Translations under genes and position numbers: made by a program
Part shown: piece after piece, positions 1-7,131 of the stretch
How the letters are laid out: every line of letters begins with the position of its first letter
How positions within the stretch are numbered: the stretch's first letter is position 1
Assembly: GCA_025357175.1 (NCBI GenBank)
Contig: JANXPS010000212.1
Coordinates: 1 to 10,708 of the forward strand
Direction: 5' to 3'
Length of the DNA stretch: 10,708 bases
Source: Deltaproteobacteria bacterium
GTDB taxonomy: Bacteria > Desulfobacterota > Deferrimicrobia > Deferrimicrobiales > Deferrimicrobiaceae
Notes under the pieces: model-generated
Database searches by the model: none
What the model saw: the letters and a program-made list of their open reading frames with translations, nothing else
Told to the model about the DNA's origin: nothing

Positions 1-362
1 CGCAAATCGTTCATTGCTCCCTGCCCAATCGCGATGGCGCTCTTGACCTGGACAATCGAAAGCGCCCAGCCCACCACGAGATTGACAAAATAAATCACAC
101 TCACAAGCAGGATGCCAGTCATCGCCATCTCGGCGGAAGTGAAGCTGATCAGGTAACGGTCTATGCCGATTTGGATGAACTTTGGCCCAAGAAGTTGGGA
201 AAGGGTCGCCAGGATGGTAAAGACCAGATTTAAAATGAAAGTGCGCTTGTAGGGCCGGAGGTAGGTCGCGAGCACTTCGCAGACCGCTTCGTCGTCGTCG
301 ACTATCAAGATGTAGGGAGGTGCCTGGTTGTTGCCCCAGAGGAGTTCGATGCCGGAGAACAT
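1..362 (-). CDS. Partial chimeric frame: receiver-domain start joined to ABC-exporter membrane domain
   Basis: An open frame starts at an ATG 6 nt after the stop of the neighbouring 68-codon gene and runs off the left edge (120 codons seen). Residues 18-36 (ILIVDDDEAVCEVLATYLR) look exactly like the first beta strand, acidic pocket and first helix of a CheY-type receiver domain. From about residue 35 the sequence reads YLRPYKRTFILNLVF, then LLGPKFIQIGIDRYL and, at the edge, AMNDLR. These match the N-terminal transmembrane domain of ABC exporters of the MdlB/LmrA type, with two hydrophobic segments at about residues 43-60 and 80-100. The receiver part is far too short to be functional and lacks the phosphoacceptor Asp. 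GC falls from about 67% (241-300) to 50% (1-240) at the join. It may be a real recombination product, a decayed gene, or an assembly misjoin. The frame itself is certain; its identity as one functional protein is doubtful. Confidence 0.55.
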   Translation of the reverse strand, partial: MFSGIELLWGNNQAPPYILIVDDDEAVCEVLATYLRPYKRTFILNLVFTILATLSQLLGPKFIQIGIDRYLISFTSAEMAMTGILLVSVIYFVNLVVGWALSIVQVKSAIAIGQGAMNDL

Positions 363-368
363 GGTCGC

Positions 369-575
369 TTACCGGCCGGGTTGGCTGCTGCCGGATTCGG
401 GCTCCCGCTTGGTCCCGCCCTCCAGCCGGCTTCTTCCTTCACTGGAAATATCCACGCGGTCCTGCGAACCCGAGGATTCCTCGCGGGCGCCAAGGATCGC
501 CTTGACCTTCTCTTCGCGCACCTGGCTCTGGTACGTCCGGAGAACATTTTGCATCTGTGAAATCGAGAGGTTCAT
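369..575 (-). CDS. Small conserved-looking protein of unknown function next to motB
   Basis: A 68-residue soluble protein beginning MNLSISQMQNVLRTYQSQVR. The ATG at 575 is chosen because GGAGAGA lies about 9 nt upstream; an in-frame ATG at 611 lacks such a site and would add 12 residues overlapping the putative promoter. The first 30 residues are predicted helical (ISQMQNVLRTYQSQVREEKVKAIL). They are followed by a polar tail with DRVDISSEGR and a low-complexity Gly/Glu/Ser/Arg end. There is no signal peptide or membrane segment. The helix plus 'DRV-ISSE' combination recalls small flagellar proteins and parts of FlgM-type anti-sigma factors (REEKVKAI and DRVDISSE), but in the reverse order, so I do not assign it. 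It sits 112 bp downstream of motB behind its own sigma-28-like promoter, which suggests a late flagellar role. Function unknown. Confidence 0.72.
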   Translation of the reverse strand: MNLSISQMQNVLRTYQSQVREEKVKAILGAREESSGSQDRVDISSEGRSRLEGGTKREPESGSSQPGR

Positions 576-612
576 CCCTGTCTCTCCAAAAGTGCCGGTC
601 CCTCTATACATC

Positions 613-640
613 TTTACGGAAGGACCGGGGAAATACTTTA
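613..640 (-). promoter_or_regulatory. Candidate sigma-28 (FliA-type) promoter for the 68-codon gene
   Basis: On the minus strand TAAAGTAT (640-633) is followed after 12 nt by TCCGTAAA (620-613). The enteric FliA consensus is TAAAGTTT-N11-GCCGATAA. The -35 matches 7 of 8 positions, the -10 is weaker (5 of 8), and the spacer is one base longer. The same 12-nt spacer occurs in the better match upstream of motA. A start near 605 would leave a leader of about 30 nt with the GGAGAGA ribosome-binding site. Confidence 0.35.
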
Positions 641-687
641 GGGAAATCTTACAGGGGAGGGAATTATTTCCTACGTCGGGGTTTCGA

Positions 688-1455
688 TCACGGTTCGGTG
701 AGCGAAAGGCGGTTTTTCAGGACGATGATCTCGATCTTCCGGTTCGCAGCCCTCCCCTGCGGGGTTCCGTTGGTCGAAGAGGGCCGATACTCGCCGTATC
801 CGGCCGCGCAGAGCCGTTCGGGCGGGAAATGGACCTTGTCGGCCAGGAAACGGACGATCCGGGAGGCACGGGACGACGACAGCTCCCAGTTGGATGGGAA
901 AACGCCCCCGCGCACCGGCGTGTTGTCGGTGTGTCCCTCGACGCGCACGAAGTTGGGCAGGTCGACCAGGGAAAGGCCGATGTCGCTCAGCATCGGGTAC
1001 GCCCTGGGGTTGATGTCGGCCGCGCCGGGTTGGAACAGATCCTCGTCTGCGATCGAGATGATGAGCCCCCGGTCGGAGATGATGACCTTGACCTTCCCCT
1101 CGTCGATGCCGCGCACCAGATATTTTTCGACGCGCTCCTGGATGACCTTGAGCACCTGCTCTTCGGTGACCCGCCCGATGTTGAGGCTGACCGGGCTGCC
1201 GGGCGCCGCCTGGAACTGCGGGTTGAAGGGCTGGCTGGGCGTGGACGCCATGACCGGCTTGACCTTGGCCGCGGCCGCCTCGTTCCCGAACGCTCCCGCC
1301 ATCGACTTCATCAGTTTCTGGAGTTTCTCGGTGTCGGCGTTGGAAATCGCGTACATCGCCGTGAAGAACGCGAACAGCAGGGTGATGAAGTCGGCGTAGG
1401 ATACGAGCCACCGCTCGTGGTTGACGTGTTCCTCGGGCTTTTTCTTCCGGGCCAT
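688..1455 (-). CDS. motB: Flagellar motor stator protein MotB
   Basis: MotB (255 aa) anchors the stator to peptidoglycan and carries the ion-binding aspartate of the proton channel. The short basic cytoplasmic N-terminus (MARKKKPEEHVNHERW) is followed by one transmembrane helix at about residues 18-37. It holds the channel residue Asp22 in SYADFITLLFAFF, which resembles proton-type MotB more than sodium-type PomB. A linker to about residue 115 contains the region expected to act as plug. The C-terminal OmpA/MotB peptidoglycan-binding domain covers about 120-247, with VEGHTDNTPV (172-181), the SSSRASRIV helix, and GYGEYRPSSTNGT followed by AANRKIEI. Length is normal for the family. The ATG lies 3 nt after the motA stop, so the two genes are surely co-transcribed; the ribosome-binding site is only a weak AAGAAG, which suggests coupling to motA translation. 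Confidence 0.97.
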   Translation of the reverse strand: MARKKKPEEHVNHERWLVSYADFITLLFAFFTAMYAISNADTEKLQKLMKSMAGAFGNEAAAAKVKPVMASTPSQPFNPQFQAAPGSPVSLNIGRVTEEQVLKVIQERVEKYLVRGIDEGKVKVIISDRGLIISIADEDLFQPGAADINPRAYPMLSDIGLSLVDLPNFVRVEGHTDNTPVRGGVFPSNWELSSSRASRIVRFLADKVHFPPERLCAAGYGEYRPSSTNGTPQGRAANRKIEIIVLKNRLSLTEP

Positions 1456-1458
1456 CGG

Positions 1459-2220
1459 TTATTTCTTCTTGGGCTCGTGGATATGGATGTACGCCTTGAG
1501 CCGTTCCTCGATGATCTGCGGATGTTCGCCCGCCTGCATCGCGAGCACCCCTTCGAGGATCATCGCCTTGACGGTCATCGCCTCCTTGTGGCGGATCTTG
1601 AGCTTGTTGGCCCAGGGAAGCGTGATGAGGTTCGCGGCGACAAGGCCGTAGACGGTGGCGACGAAGGCGACCGCGATGCCCTCGCCCAGCTTGGAAGGGT
1701 CGTTGAGGTTCTGCATGACCTGGATGAGGCCCAGCACGGCGCCGATGATGCCGAGCGTCGGGAGGTAGCCGCCGAATCCCTCGAAGAACTTGACCGGAAT
1801 CTCGCCCTCTTCCTCGAGCTTGCCCAGCTCGGTCTCCATGATGCCCTGGAGCACCTTGGGGTCGACGCCGTCGACGACGAAGCGGAGCGCTTTCTGCAGG
1901 AAGGGGTCCTTGGCCGCCTTGATGTCGGCCTCGAGGGAGATGATGCCGTTCTTGCGCGCCTTGGCGGCGTAGCGGATGATTTCCTGGACGTATTCCTCGC
2001 CTTTTTCGCCCCCCCCCAGAAATACGATCTTCAGGGCGCCGAACGCCTGGCCCAGCGCCGAGATGGGAAAAGAGGCCATGGTCGCCCCGAGCGCCCCCCC
2101 GACGACGATGATGAACGCGGTCGGCTGCGTCAGCGACTTGATGCTGCCGCCCTCCATCGCCTGCCCTCCGAGGATGCAGCCGATGCCGACCAGTATTCCG
2201 AGAAATGCCGAAAGATCCAA
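1459..2220 (-). CDS. motA: Flagellar motor stator protein MotA
   Basis: MotA (253 aa), the four-helix inner-membrane subunit that forms the ion channel with MotB and pushes on FliG. Transmembrane segments lie at about residues 4-20, 33-52, 149-169 and 181-202. The cytoplasmic loop between helices 2 and 3 holds ARKNGIISLE, with Arg89 and Glu97 at the places of the charged residues that contact FliG in E. coli MotA. Conserved Pro154 (in YLPTLGIIGAVLG) and Pro202 (LPWANKLK) correspond to the conformational prolines. The start is a TTG at 2220, supported by GGAGG six nt upstream, with no suitable ATG or GTG nearby; the mature sequence MDLSAFLGI fits the family. First gene of the minus-strand motAB unit and divergent from the NtrC-type regulator at 2299, sharing a 78-bp control region with a sigma-28-like promoter. 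Confidence 0.97.
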   Translation of the reverse strand: MDLSAFLGILVGIGCILGGQAMEGGSIKSLTQPTAFIIVVGGALGATMASFPISALGQAFGALKIVFLGGGEKGEEYVQEIIRYAAKARKNGIISLEADIKAAKDPFLQKALRFVVDGVDPKVLQGIMETELGKLEEEGEIPVKFFEGFGGYLPTLGIIGAVLGLIQVMQNLNDPSKLGEGIAVAFVATVYGLVAANLITLPWANKLKIRHKEAMTVKAMILEGVLAMQAGEHPQIIEERLKAYIHIHEPKKK

Positions 2221-2248
2221 GGAGCCCTCCGATGCCCGCCGTCAAGTC

Positions 2249-2261
2249 GCGTAAATTACGC
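2249..2261. repeat. Perfect 13-bp palindrome in the motA/regulator control region
   Basis: GCGTAAATTACGC is a perfect inverted repeat (6-bp arms, one central base). It lies just downstream of the putative motA -10 element and upstream of the regulator gene, a fitting place for a dimeric DNA-binding protein. The central TAAATT is shared with the published FleQ box of Pseudomonas, but the flanking GTCA half is not at the right distance, so binding by a particular protein is only a guess. Confidence 0.5.
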
Positions 2262-2266
2262 TTTAT

Positions 2267-2294
2267 TCTTCGGCACGGTAATGGTTAAACTTTA
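2267..2294 (-). promoter_or_regulatory. Candidate sigma-28 (FliA-type) promoter of motAB
   Basis: On the minus strand TAAAGTTT (2294-2287), a perfect FliA -35 element, is followed after 12 nt by GCCGAAGA (2274-2267), matching GCCGATAA at 6 of 8 positions including the GCCG core. Transcription from about 2260 would give a leader of about 40 nt carrying the GGAGG site of motA. motAB are classic late, FliA-dependent genes, so context supports the call. The -35 lies inside the palindrome that abuts the divergent regulator gene. Confidence 0.68.
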
Positions 2295-2297
2295 ACC
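2283..2297. repeat. Perfect 15-bp palindrome abutting the regulator start codon
   Basis: GGTTAAACTTTAACC is a perfect inverted repeat with 7-bp arms around one base, ending one base before the ATG at 2299. It contains the whole -35 element of the putative motA promoter and occupies the place where a Shine-Dalgarno sequence would be expected. A protein bound here could block both motA transcription and expression of the regulator; alternatively part of the symmetry comes by chance from the near-symmetrical sigma-28 -35 sequence. Confidence 0.55.
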
Positions 2298-2298
2298 G

Positions 2299-3678
<1,380 letters not shown>

Positions 3679-3715
3679 TGCCTAAGCCCATAACCCCCTA
3701 AACCCAAACCAAACC

Positions 3716-3758
3716 GCGAACGCCAGCGAACCCTCGCTACGGGGAGGGGGCCGTTCGC
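3716..3758. repeat. Nested inverted repeat downstream of the regulator gene
   Basis: Outer arms GCGAACG (3716-3722) and CGTTCGC (3752-3758) enclose an inner hairpin AGCGA (3725-3729) / TCGCT (3734-3738). There is no T-run after it, so it is not a standard intrinsic terminator, though it may form an RNA structure at the end of the regulator transcript. Confidence 0.5.
3733..3758 (+). repeat. Degenerate direct repeat, copy 1
   Basis: This G-rich unit contains CTACGGGGAGG and ends in CCGTTCGC. A related unit lies at 3816-3842 with CTACGGGAGCGGGG and GCGTTCGC. The two copies share most positions with one- or two-base gaps. They may be remnants of an interspersed intergenic repeat family of this genome. 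Confidence 0.45.
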
Positions 3759-3815
3759 CTCCGTGGGCAGCCGCAACACTCCTATCCACCGGCACTTCGC
3801 TCAGACCCCCATCCC

Positions 3816-3842
3816 CTTCGACTACGGGAGCGGGGCGTTCGC
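3816..3842 (+). repeat. Degenerate direct repeat, copy 2
   Basis: Second copy of the unit at 3733-3758, about 83 bp downstream. It shares the CTACGGG core and the CGTTCGC end, but it is not preceded by the GCGAACG arm, so it does not form the same hairpin. Confidence 0.45.
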
Positions 3843-3854
3843 AGAAGGGAATTA

Positions 3855-3869
3855 CGTCAAGATCCCGAC
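3855..3869 (+). promoter_or_regulatory. Candidate upstream activator site for the TPR operon
   Basis: CGTCAAGATCCCGAC fits the pattern CGTCA-N5-CCG-N-C, also found twice upstream of flgB. It begins 138 bp before the transcription start predicted from the sigma-54 promoter at 3966, a usual distance for a sigma-54 enhancer. A further inverted CGTCA half (TGACG, 3889-3893) lies nearby. The motif was found by comparing these regions and is not a known consensus. Confidence 0.35.
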
Positions 3870-3965
3870 ACCAGACTACCCTTTCGACTGACGGCCTCGA
3901 GTGCCAAAAGGGGAAGACAAACTAAAAACCAATTCAACAACAGCAAGTTCCGCGTTTCCCATCTA

Positions 3966-3982
3966 TTGGCACCGCTTTTGCT
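3966..3982 (+). promoter_or_regulatory. Sigma-54 promoter of the TPR-kinase-regulator operon
   Basis: TTGGCACCGCTTTTGCT matches the sigma-54 consensus TTGGCACG-N4-TTGCW at all but one position; GG (3968-3969) and GC (3980-3981) have the required 12-base offset. The predicted start of transcription is near 3993, only about 5 nt before the ATG at 3998. This agrees with the lack of any Shine-Dalgarno sequence there and implies a nearly leaderless message. Confidence 0.75.
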
Positions 3983-3997
3983 CACTCCCACCTTGCC

Positions 3998-5875
3998 ATG
4001 AAACCGTCAAATTTCAGCTACCGTCACATCATCACCTTCCGGGCACTCCTGTGGCTGCTGTTGCTTTTGGCCGCCGCACCGGCGCTGGGCGCTCCCGTCC
4101 GCCTGCCGCCCGTACCCGAGGCGGTCGACCTCGGGTGGGTTCGCCAGCCCTTTTTCGAATCGCTGCCCGCCTGGAACATCGACCCGTTCCCCTTCCCGGC
4201 CCCGTCCGCCGCGCTGCCGCCCAAACCGCAGGGGCCCGCCGACCCGACCTGGACGCTTCTATCGCAGGCCGATGCCCAGCGGAAAACCGCCGAGGGCAGG
4301 AAGGTCCTCGACAGCCGGCTTCACGAAGAGGCCGCGAGGCTCTATCTGCGCGCCTACGCATCCGACAAGAACGGGCCGAACGGGTTCCTCGCACTGCGGA
4401 TGGCCGCGCGCAGCTTTTTTCTCGGCGGCTTCTACGCGGAAACCGCAGGCGTCGCGACGACGCTGATCAAGCGCTCGGGAGGCGGAGGCGCCGATCTCCC
4501 GTTCTACCTGCTGAAAGGCGAGGCGCTCTACCAGAAGCGCGATCTTCTCGCCGCCCGCGAATGCTTCCGCCGGGCGCTGACCGGGCAATTCAACGCAGCC
4601 ACGAAAACGCGGATCGAACTCCGGATCGCCGACGCCAGTCTGGAACTGGGCAACGTCGCTTACGCCGAACCGGCCTACCGGAAGGCGCTTTCCGCCCCCG
4701 CTTCCCAGCGGAGGCTTCCCTTCAACGCGATCCGGTACGGCGAGTCGTTGATTTCGGCGGGCAAAACGTCCGCGGCGGCCGAACTCTTCAGGAACCTGGA
4801 TACCGAAGCCGACGGCGTTCCCCCCCTCGCACGAGCCATCTCCCTGATGGGCGCGGGCGACGTCGCGATCCTTTCGGGCGACCTCGTATCCGCGCAGACC
4901 GCCTACATGAAGGCGGCGTCGATCGGGAATTTCTCCGAAACGAGGGCGCTCCTCAAGATTCGGATGGCCGATCTCGCGTTTGCCGGCGGCAAACGGGCCG
5001 AGGCGCTTTCCGGCTACGGGGCGCTGGTCGATTCGCCGGTTCCCGCGATCGCCCGCGAGGCGGGCTACAAGAAGGGGCTTACGCTATATCTGCAGGGCGA
5101 TTTCCCGGGCGTGGTCGCCATGTCGGATGGCTGGCTTGCCCGCTATCCCGGCAAGAGCGGGGAAAAGGAAATGCGCAAACTGGCGGCAAAGTCGGGCGTC
5201 GAAATGGTGCGCGCCGCAGCCAGGGCGAATCCTGCCGACCGGTGGCCCGCGCTGTCCTCCCTGCTTTTCGCATACGGCCGGACGAAGGAATTGCCCGCGC
5301 TTTACGGCGAAATCGGAAGGGAATGGGAAGACGCGCTGATCTGGGGCGGCGCCGCGGATCTGTATTCCGCTGCCGGCCTCGCTTCGCGCAGCGCCGACAT
5401 GCGGCGGATCGAACGGGCCGAGGGGGCGTATTATCGGGGTGACTTCCCCGCCGTCCTGGCCGAGCTCGGCTGGAAGGATCCCGCCAGGGAGCACGCTTCG
5501 GGCGCACTTTGGCTCGCGGCCAAGACATTCTTCCGGCTGGGACGCCACGCCGAGGCCGAGGCGGCACTTCGCCGTCTCGGGACGGTGCAGGCCGAAACGG
5601 CCGCATCGCGCGACAAATCTCCCTTCCCGCCCGACCGAGAGCTCATGAGCTTCAACCGCGCCCAGCTTGGCCGATGGGCCGAATTGCGCGATTCGCTGAA
5701 GGACGTCCCCCCGCAGCCGCAGATTCCCGCTCTGGCGTTGATCCGGTCGATGGCCGAACCGCAAAAACCGGAGGAAGGCAAGGCGTCGGCGGCCTCCGGT
5801 GGAGGCCTCTACGCCGATTACATCCGCATACGGGAGCGGGTCCGCCGCATGAACAGCGAGGGGGAAGAGCGGTGA
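3998..5875 (+). CDS. Exported TPR-repeat protein heading a flagellar two-component operon
   Basis: A 625-residue protein with an N-terminal signal sequence: basic region to Arg15, hydrophobic core ALLWLLLLLAAAP, likely cleavage after ALG (residue 31). A Pro-rich stretch (about 33-82) follows. From about 95 to 545 it is built of Ala-rich helical pairs typical of TPR or SEL1-like solenoids, for example AARLYLRAYASD, YLLKGEALYQKRDLLAARECFRRAL, AEPAYRKAL and TAYMKAASIGN. The C-terminal tail is charged (IRIRERVRRMNSEGEER). No enzymatic motif was seen; a periplasmic or outer-membrane scaffold role is likely. The ATG at 3998 is the only plausible start before the signal sequence, has no ribosome-binding site, and lies just after a sigma-54 promoter. 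Its stop overlaps the GTG of the kinase gene (GTGA), so translation is coupled. The partner and exact function are unknown; placement suggests a flagellar or envelope checkpoint role. Confidence 0.88.
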   Translation: MKPSNFSYRHIITFRALLWLLLLLAAAPALGAPVRLPPVPEAVDLGWVRQPFFESLPAWNIDPFPFPAPSAALPPKPQGPADPTWTLLSQADAQRKTAEGRKVLDSRLHEEAARLYLRAYASDKNGPNGFLALRMAARSFFLGGFYAETAGVATTLIKRSGGGGADLPFYLLKGEALYQKRDLLAARECFRRALTGQFNAATKTRIELRIADASLELGNVAYAEPAYRKALSAPASQRRLPFNAIRYGESLISAGKTSAAAELFRNLDTEADGVPPLARAISLMGAGDVAILSGDLVSAQTAYMKAASIGNFSETRALLKIRMADLAFAGGKRAEALSGYGALVDSPVPAIAREAGYKKGLTLYLQGDFPGVVAMSDGWLARYPGKSGEKEMRKLAAKSGVEMVRAAARANPADRWPALSSLLFAYGRTKELPALYGEIGREWEDALIWGGAADLYSAAGLASRSADMRRIERAEGAYYRGDFPAVLAELGWKDPAREHASGALWLAAKTFFRLGRHAEAEAALRRLGTVQAETAASRDKSPFPPDRELMSFNRAQLGRWAELRDSLKDVPPQPQIPALALIRSMAEPQKPEEGKASAASGGGLYADYIRIRERVRRMNSEGEER

Positions 5876-7131
5876 CCGCGTCCACTCTCGAAAATCCGCA
5901 TCGGCAGGCCGACCTCGTCCGGGCCTTCAGGCAGTTCGAGGAGGCGTCGGCCTCGCTCGGAGCCGAGTACGCGATGCTGCGCGGGGAGGTCTCACGGCTG
6001 CGCGCCGAGGTCGAGGAAAAGAACGCGCTGCTCGCCTCCGAGATGGAGGAGCACCGGCGATGGCGCATGTTCCTGACCGAGCTGCTCGAGCGTGTTCCCG
6101 GCGGGATCCTGGTGACGAGCCCTTCCGGCGAACTGGTCGCAAGCAACGGGGAAGCGGAGCGGATGCTGTCGCTTGGCGCGTCTCCATCCCCGGGCGTCCT
6201 TCTGTCGTCTCTCGGCGAAGCCGGCCGGGTCGTCGCGGAGACGGCGGATCGGGACGTCTGCCGGACGGTCGCGCTCGAGACCGTCGATGGTGAAACCGTC
6301 CGGGCCGAAATCAGCCGGTCGGCGCTGCCCGGAATCTCGGGGGAAACGGCCGGATACCTCCTGCTGCTCAAGGACGTCACCGACGACCGGCTGCGGAGCG
6401 ATCAGTCCGAACGCGACGCCCGTCTCGTCTCGATGGGCGAAATGGCCGCGCGGATCGCCCATGAGGTGCGCAATCCGCTGACCGCCTGCCGGCTTTTCCT
6501 CGAAATGGCGATCCAGGACGCCCGCCAGGGGCTTCCGGACGAAACGCTGCTGAACCTCGGAAAACTCGAAGGCGTCATCGGCGCCATCGAGTGCACGGTC
6601 TCCAACATGCTCGGCTTCATCCGGGACCACCGTCCCGCCGCCGTCCCGTTCGACCCGGAATCGCTCGCGGCCGACTGCGTCGAATATGTTCGCGCGCTAC
6701 TGACCGAACGAGGGATCGAACCGCGCATCACGAGCGGTCTCGGACGCATCGAGGCGATCTCCGACCCTTCGCTTCTGCGCCAGCTTTTCCTGAACCTCCT
6801 GCTCAACGCGATCCAGGCGATCCCCCCGGGGCCCGGGGGGCGCATCGACATCGAGTTGTCGGAACGCCCGGTGCGCGACGCCGGAGGCGATCGGCCGTAT
6901 CTCCGGTTCGTCTTTCGCGATAACGGCTGCGGCATCCCCGATGCCCTGCTCTCGCGCATTTTCGATCCGTTCTTCACGACGCGCGGCGAGGGAACCGGCC
7001 TCGGCCTCACCGTGGTCCAGTCGATCCTGACGGCGCTGGGAGGATTCGCCGAGGTCAACAGCCGTCCGGGCAAGGGGACCGCTTTTTCGGTCCTGATCCC
7101 GCTGACGCCTTGCCCGGGAGGCGCCCGATGA
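5872..7131 (+). CDS. flrB: Soluble PAS-domain sensor histidine kinase, FlrB/FleS-like
   Basis: A 419-residue kinase expected to phosphorylate the regulator encoded next to it. Start: GTG at 5872, overlapping the TPR gene stop, with GAGGGGGA just upstream; the open frame extends further left but without a start in such a position and only as a shadow of the TPR gene. Residues about 10-65 form a coiled coil (LRGEVSRLRAEVEEKNALLASEM). A PAS domain (about 68-175, beginning LLERVPGGILVTSPSGELV) follows. The dimerization domain has His197 in RIAHEVRNPLTACRL. The ATPase domain has an N box with Asn312, a G1 box DNGCGIP (350-356) and a G2 box GEGTGLGL (372-379). There is no membrane segment, so the signal must be cytoplasmic. 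The layout is that of FlrB/FleS, kinases of the flagellar cascade in Vibrio and Pseudomonas; the gene symbol is by analogy. Confidence 0.92.
   Translation: MTASTLENPHRQADLVRAFRQFEEASASLGAEYAMLRGEVSRLRAEVEEKNALLASEMEEHRRWRMFLTELLERVPGGILVTSPSGELVASNGEAERMLSLGASPSPGVLLSSLGEAGRVVAETADRDVCRTVALETVDGETVRAEISRSALPGISGETAGYLLLLKDVTDDRLRSDQSERDARLVSMGEMAARIAHEVRNPLTACRLFLEMAIQDARQGLPDETLLNLGKLEGVIGAIECTVSNMLGFIRDHRPAAVPFDPESLAADCVEYVRALLTERGIEPRITSGLGRIEAISDPSLLRQLFLNLLLNAIQAIPPGPGGRIDIELSERPVRDAGGDRPYLRFVFRDNGCGIPDALLSRIFDPFFTTRGEGTGLGLTVVQSILTALGGFAEVNSRPGKGTAFSVLIPLTPCPGGAR

Larger units (their letters stand above)
3679..3997. other. 319-bp gap with small repeats and a sigma-54 promoter, no gene seen
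   Basis: No coding frame with a start, ribosome-binding site and recognisable product was found here. The left part is C-rich on the plus strand (CCCCCTAAACCCAAACC), then come an inverted repeat and two degenerate direct copies of a G-rich unit, then an upstream activator-like site at 3855, and at the right end a sigma-54 promoter for the TPR gene. No convincing terminator for the regulator gene was seen. Confidence 0.7.

Noticed and set aside
576..611. Earlier ATG at 611 for the 68-codon gene
   Set aside because: It lacks a ribosome-binding site and lies at the putative promoter; the ATG at 575 has GGAGAGA.
671..2245. Long minus-strand frame through motA and motB in another phase
   Set aside because: Low-complexity Arg/Gly/His-rich translation; the correct phases give complete MotA and MotB.
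2241..2261. FleQ-type box (GTCA...TAAATT...) near the first palindrome
   Set aside because: Only part of the published Pseudomonas pattern is present and the spacing is wrong.
328..2295. Long plus-strand open frame (655 codons) opposite motAB
   Set aside because: It is the antisense shadow of motA and motB in GC-rich DNA. The product has no domain and is full of Arg, Asp, Val and Leu runs; motA and motB are certain.
3787..3894. Open stretch reading TPIPFDYGSGAFAEGNY in the gap
   Set aside because: It has no start codon or ribosome-binding site, is very short and lies within the degenerate repeats, so a gene remnant cannot be supported.
3901..5442. Plus-strand frame starting GTG at 3901
   Set aside because: It overlaps the TPR gene in another phase, gives an Arg/Pro/Gly-rich product, and has no signal or domain.
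5509..5871. Upstream extension of the kinase frame
   Set aside because: This part overlaps the TPR gene and is Arg/Pro-rich. The GTG at 5872 has a ribosome-binding site, overlaps the TPR stop, and gives the family-like N-terminus.
7110..7127. TTG start six codons earlier for the FlrC-like regulator
   Set aside because: The ATG at 7128 has GGGAGG at the right distance and starts right before the receiver domain.
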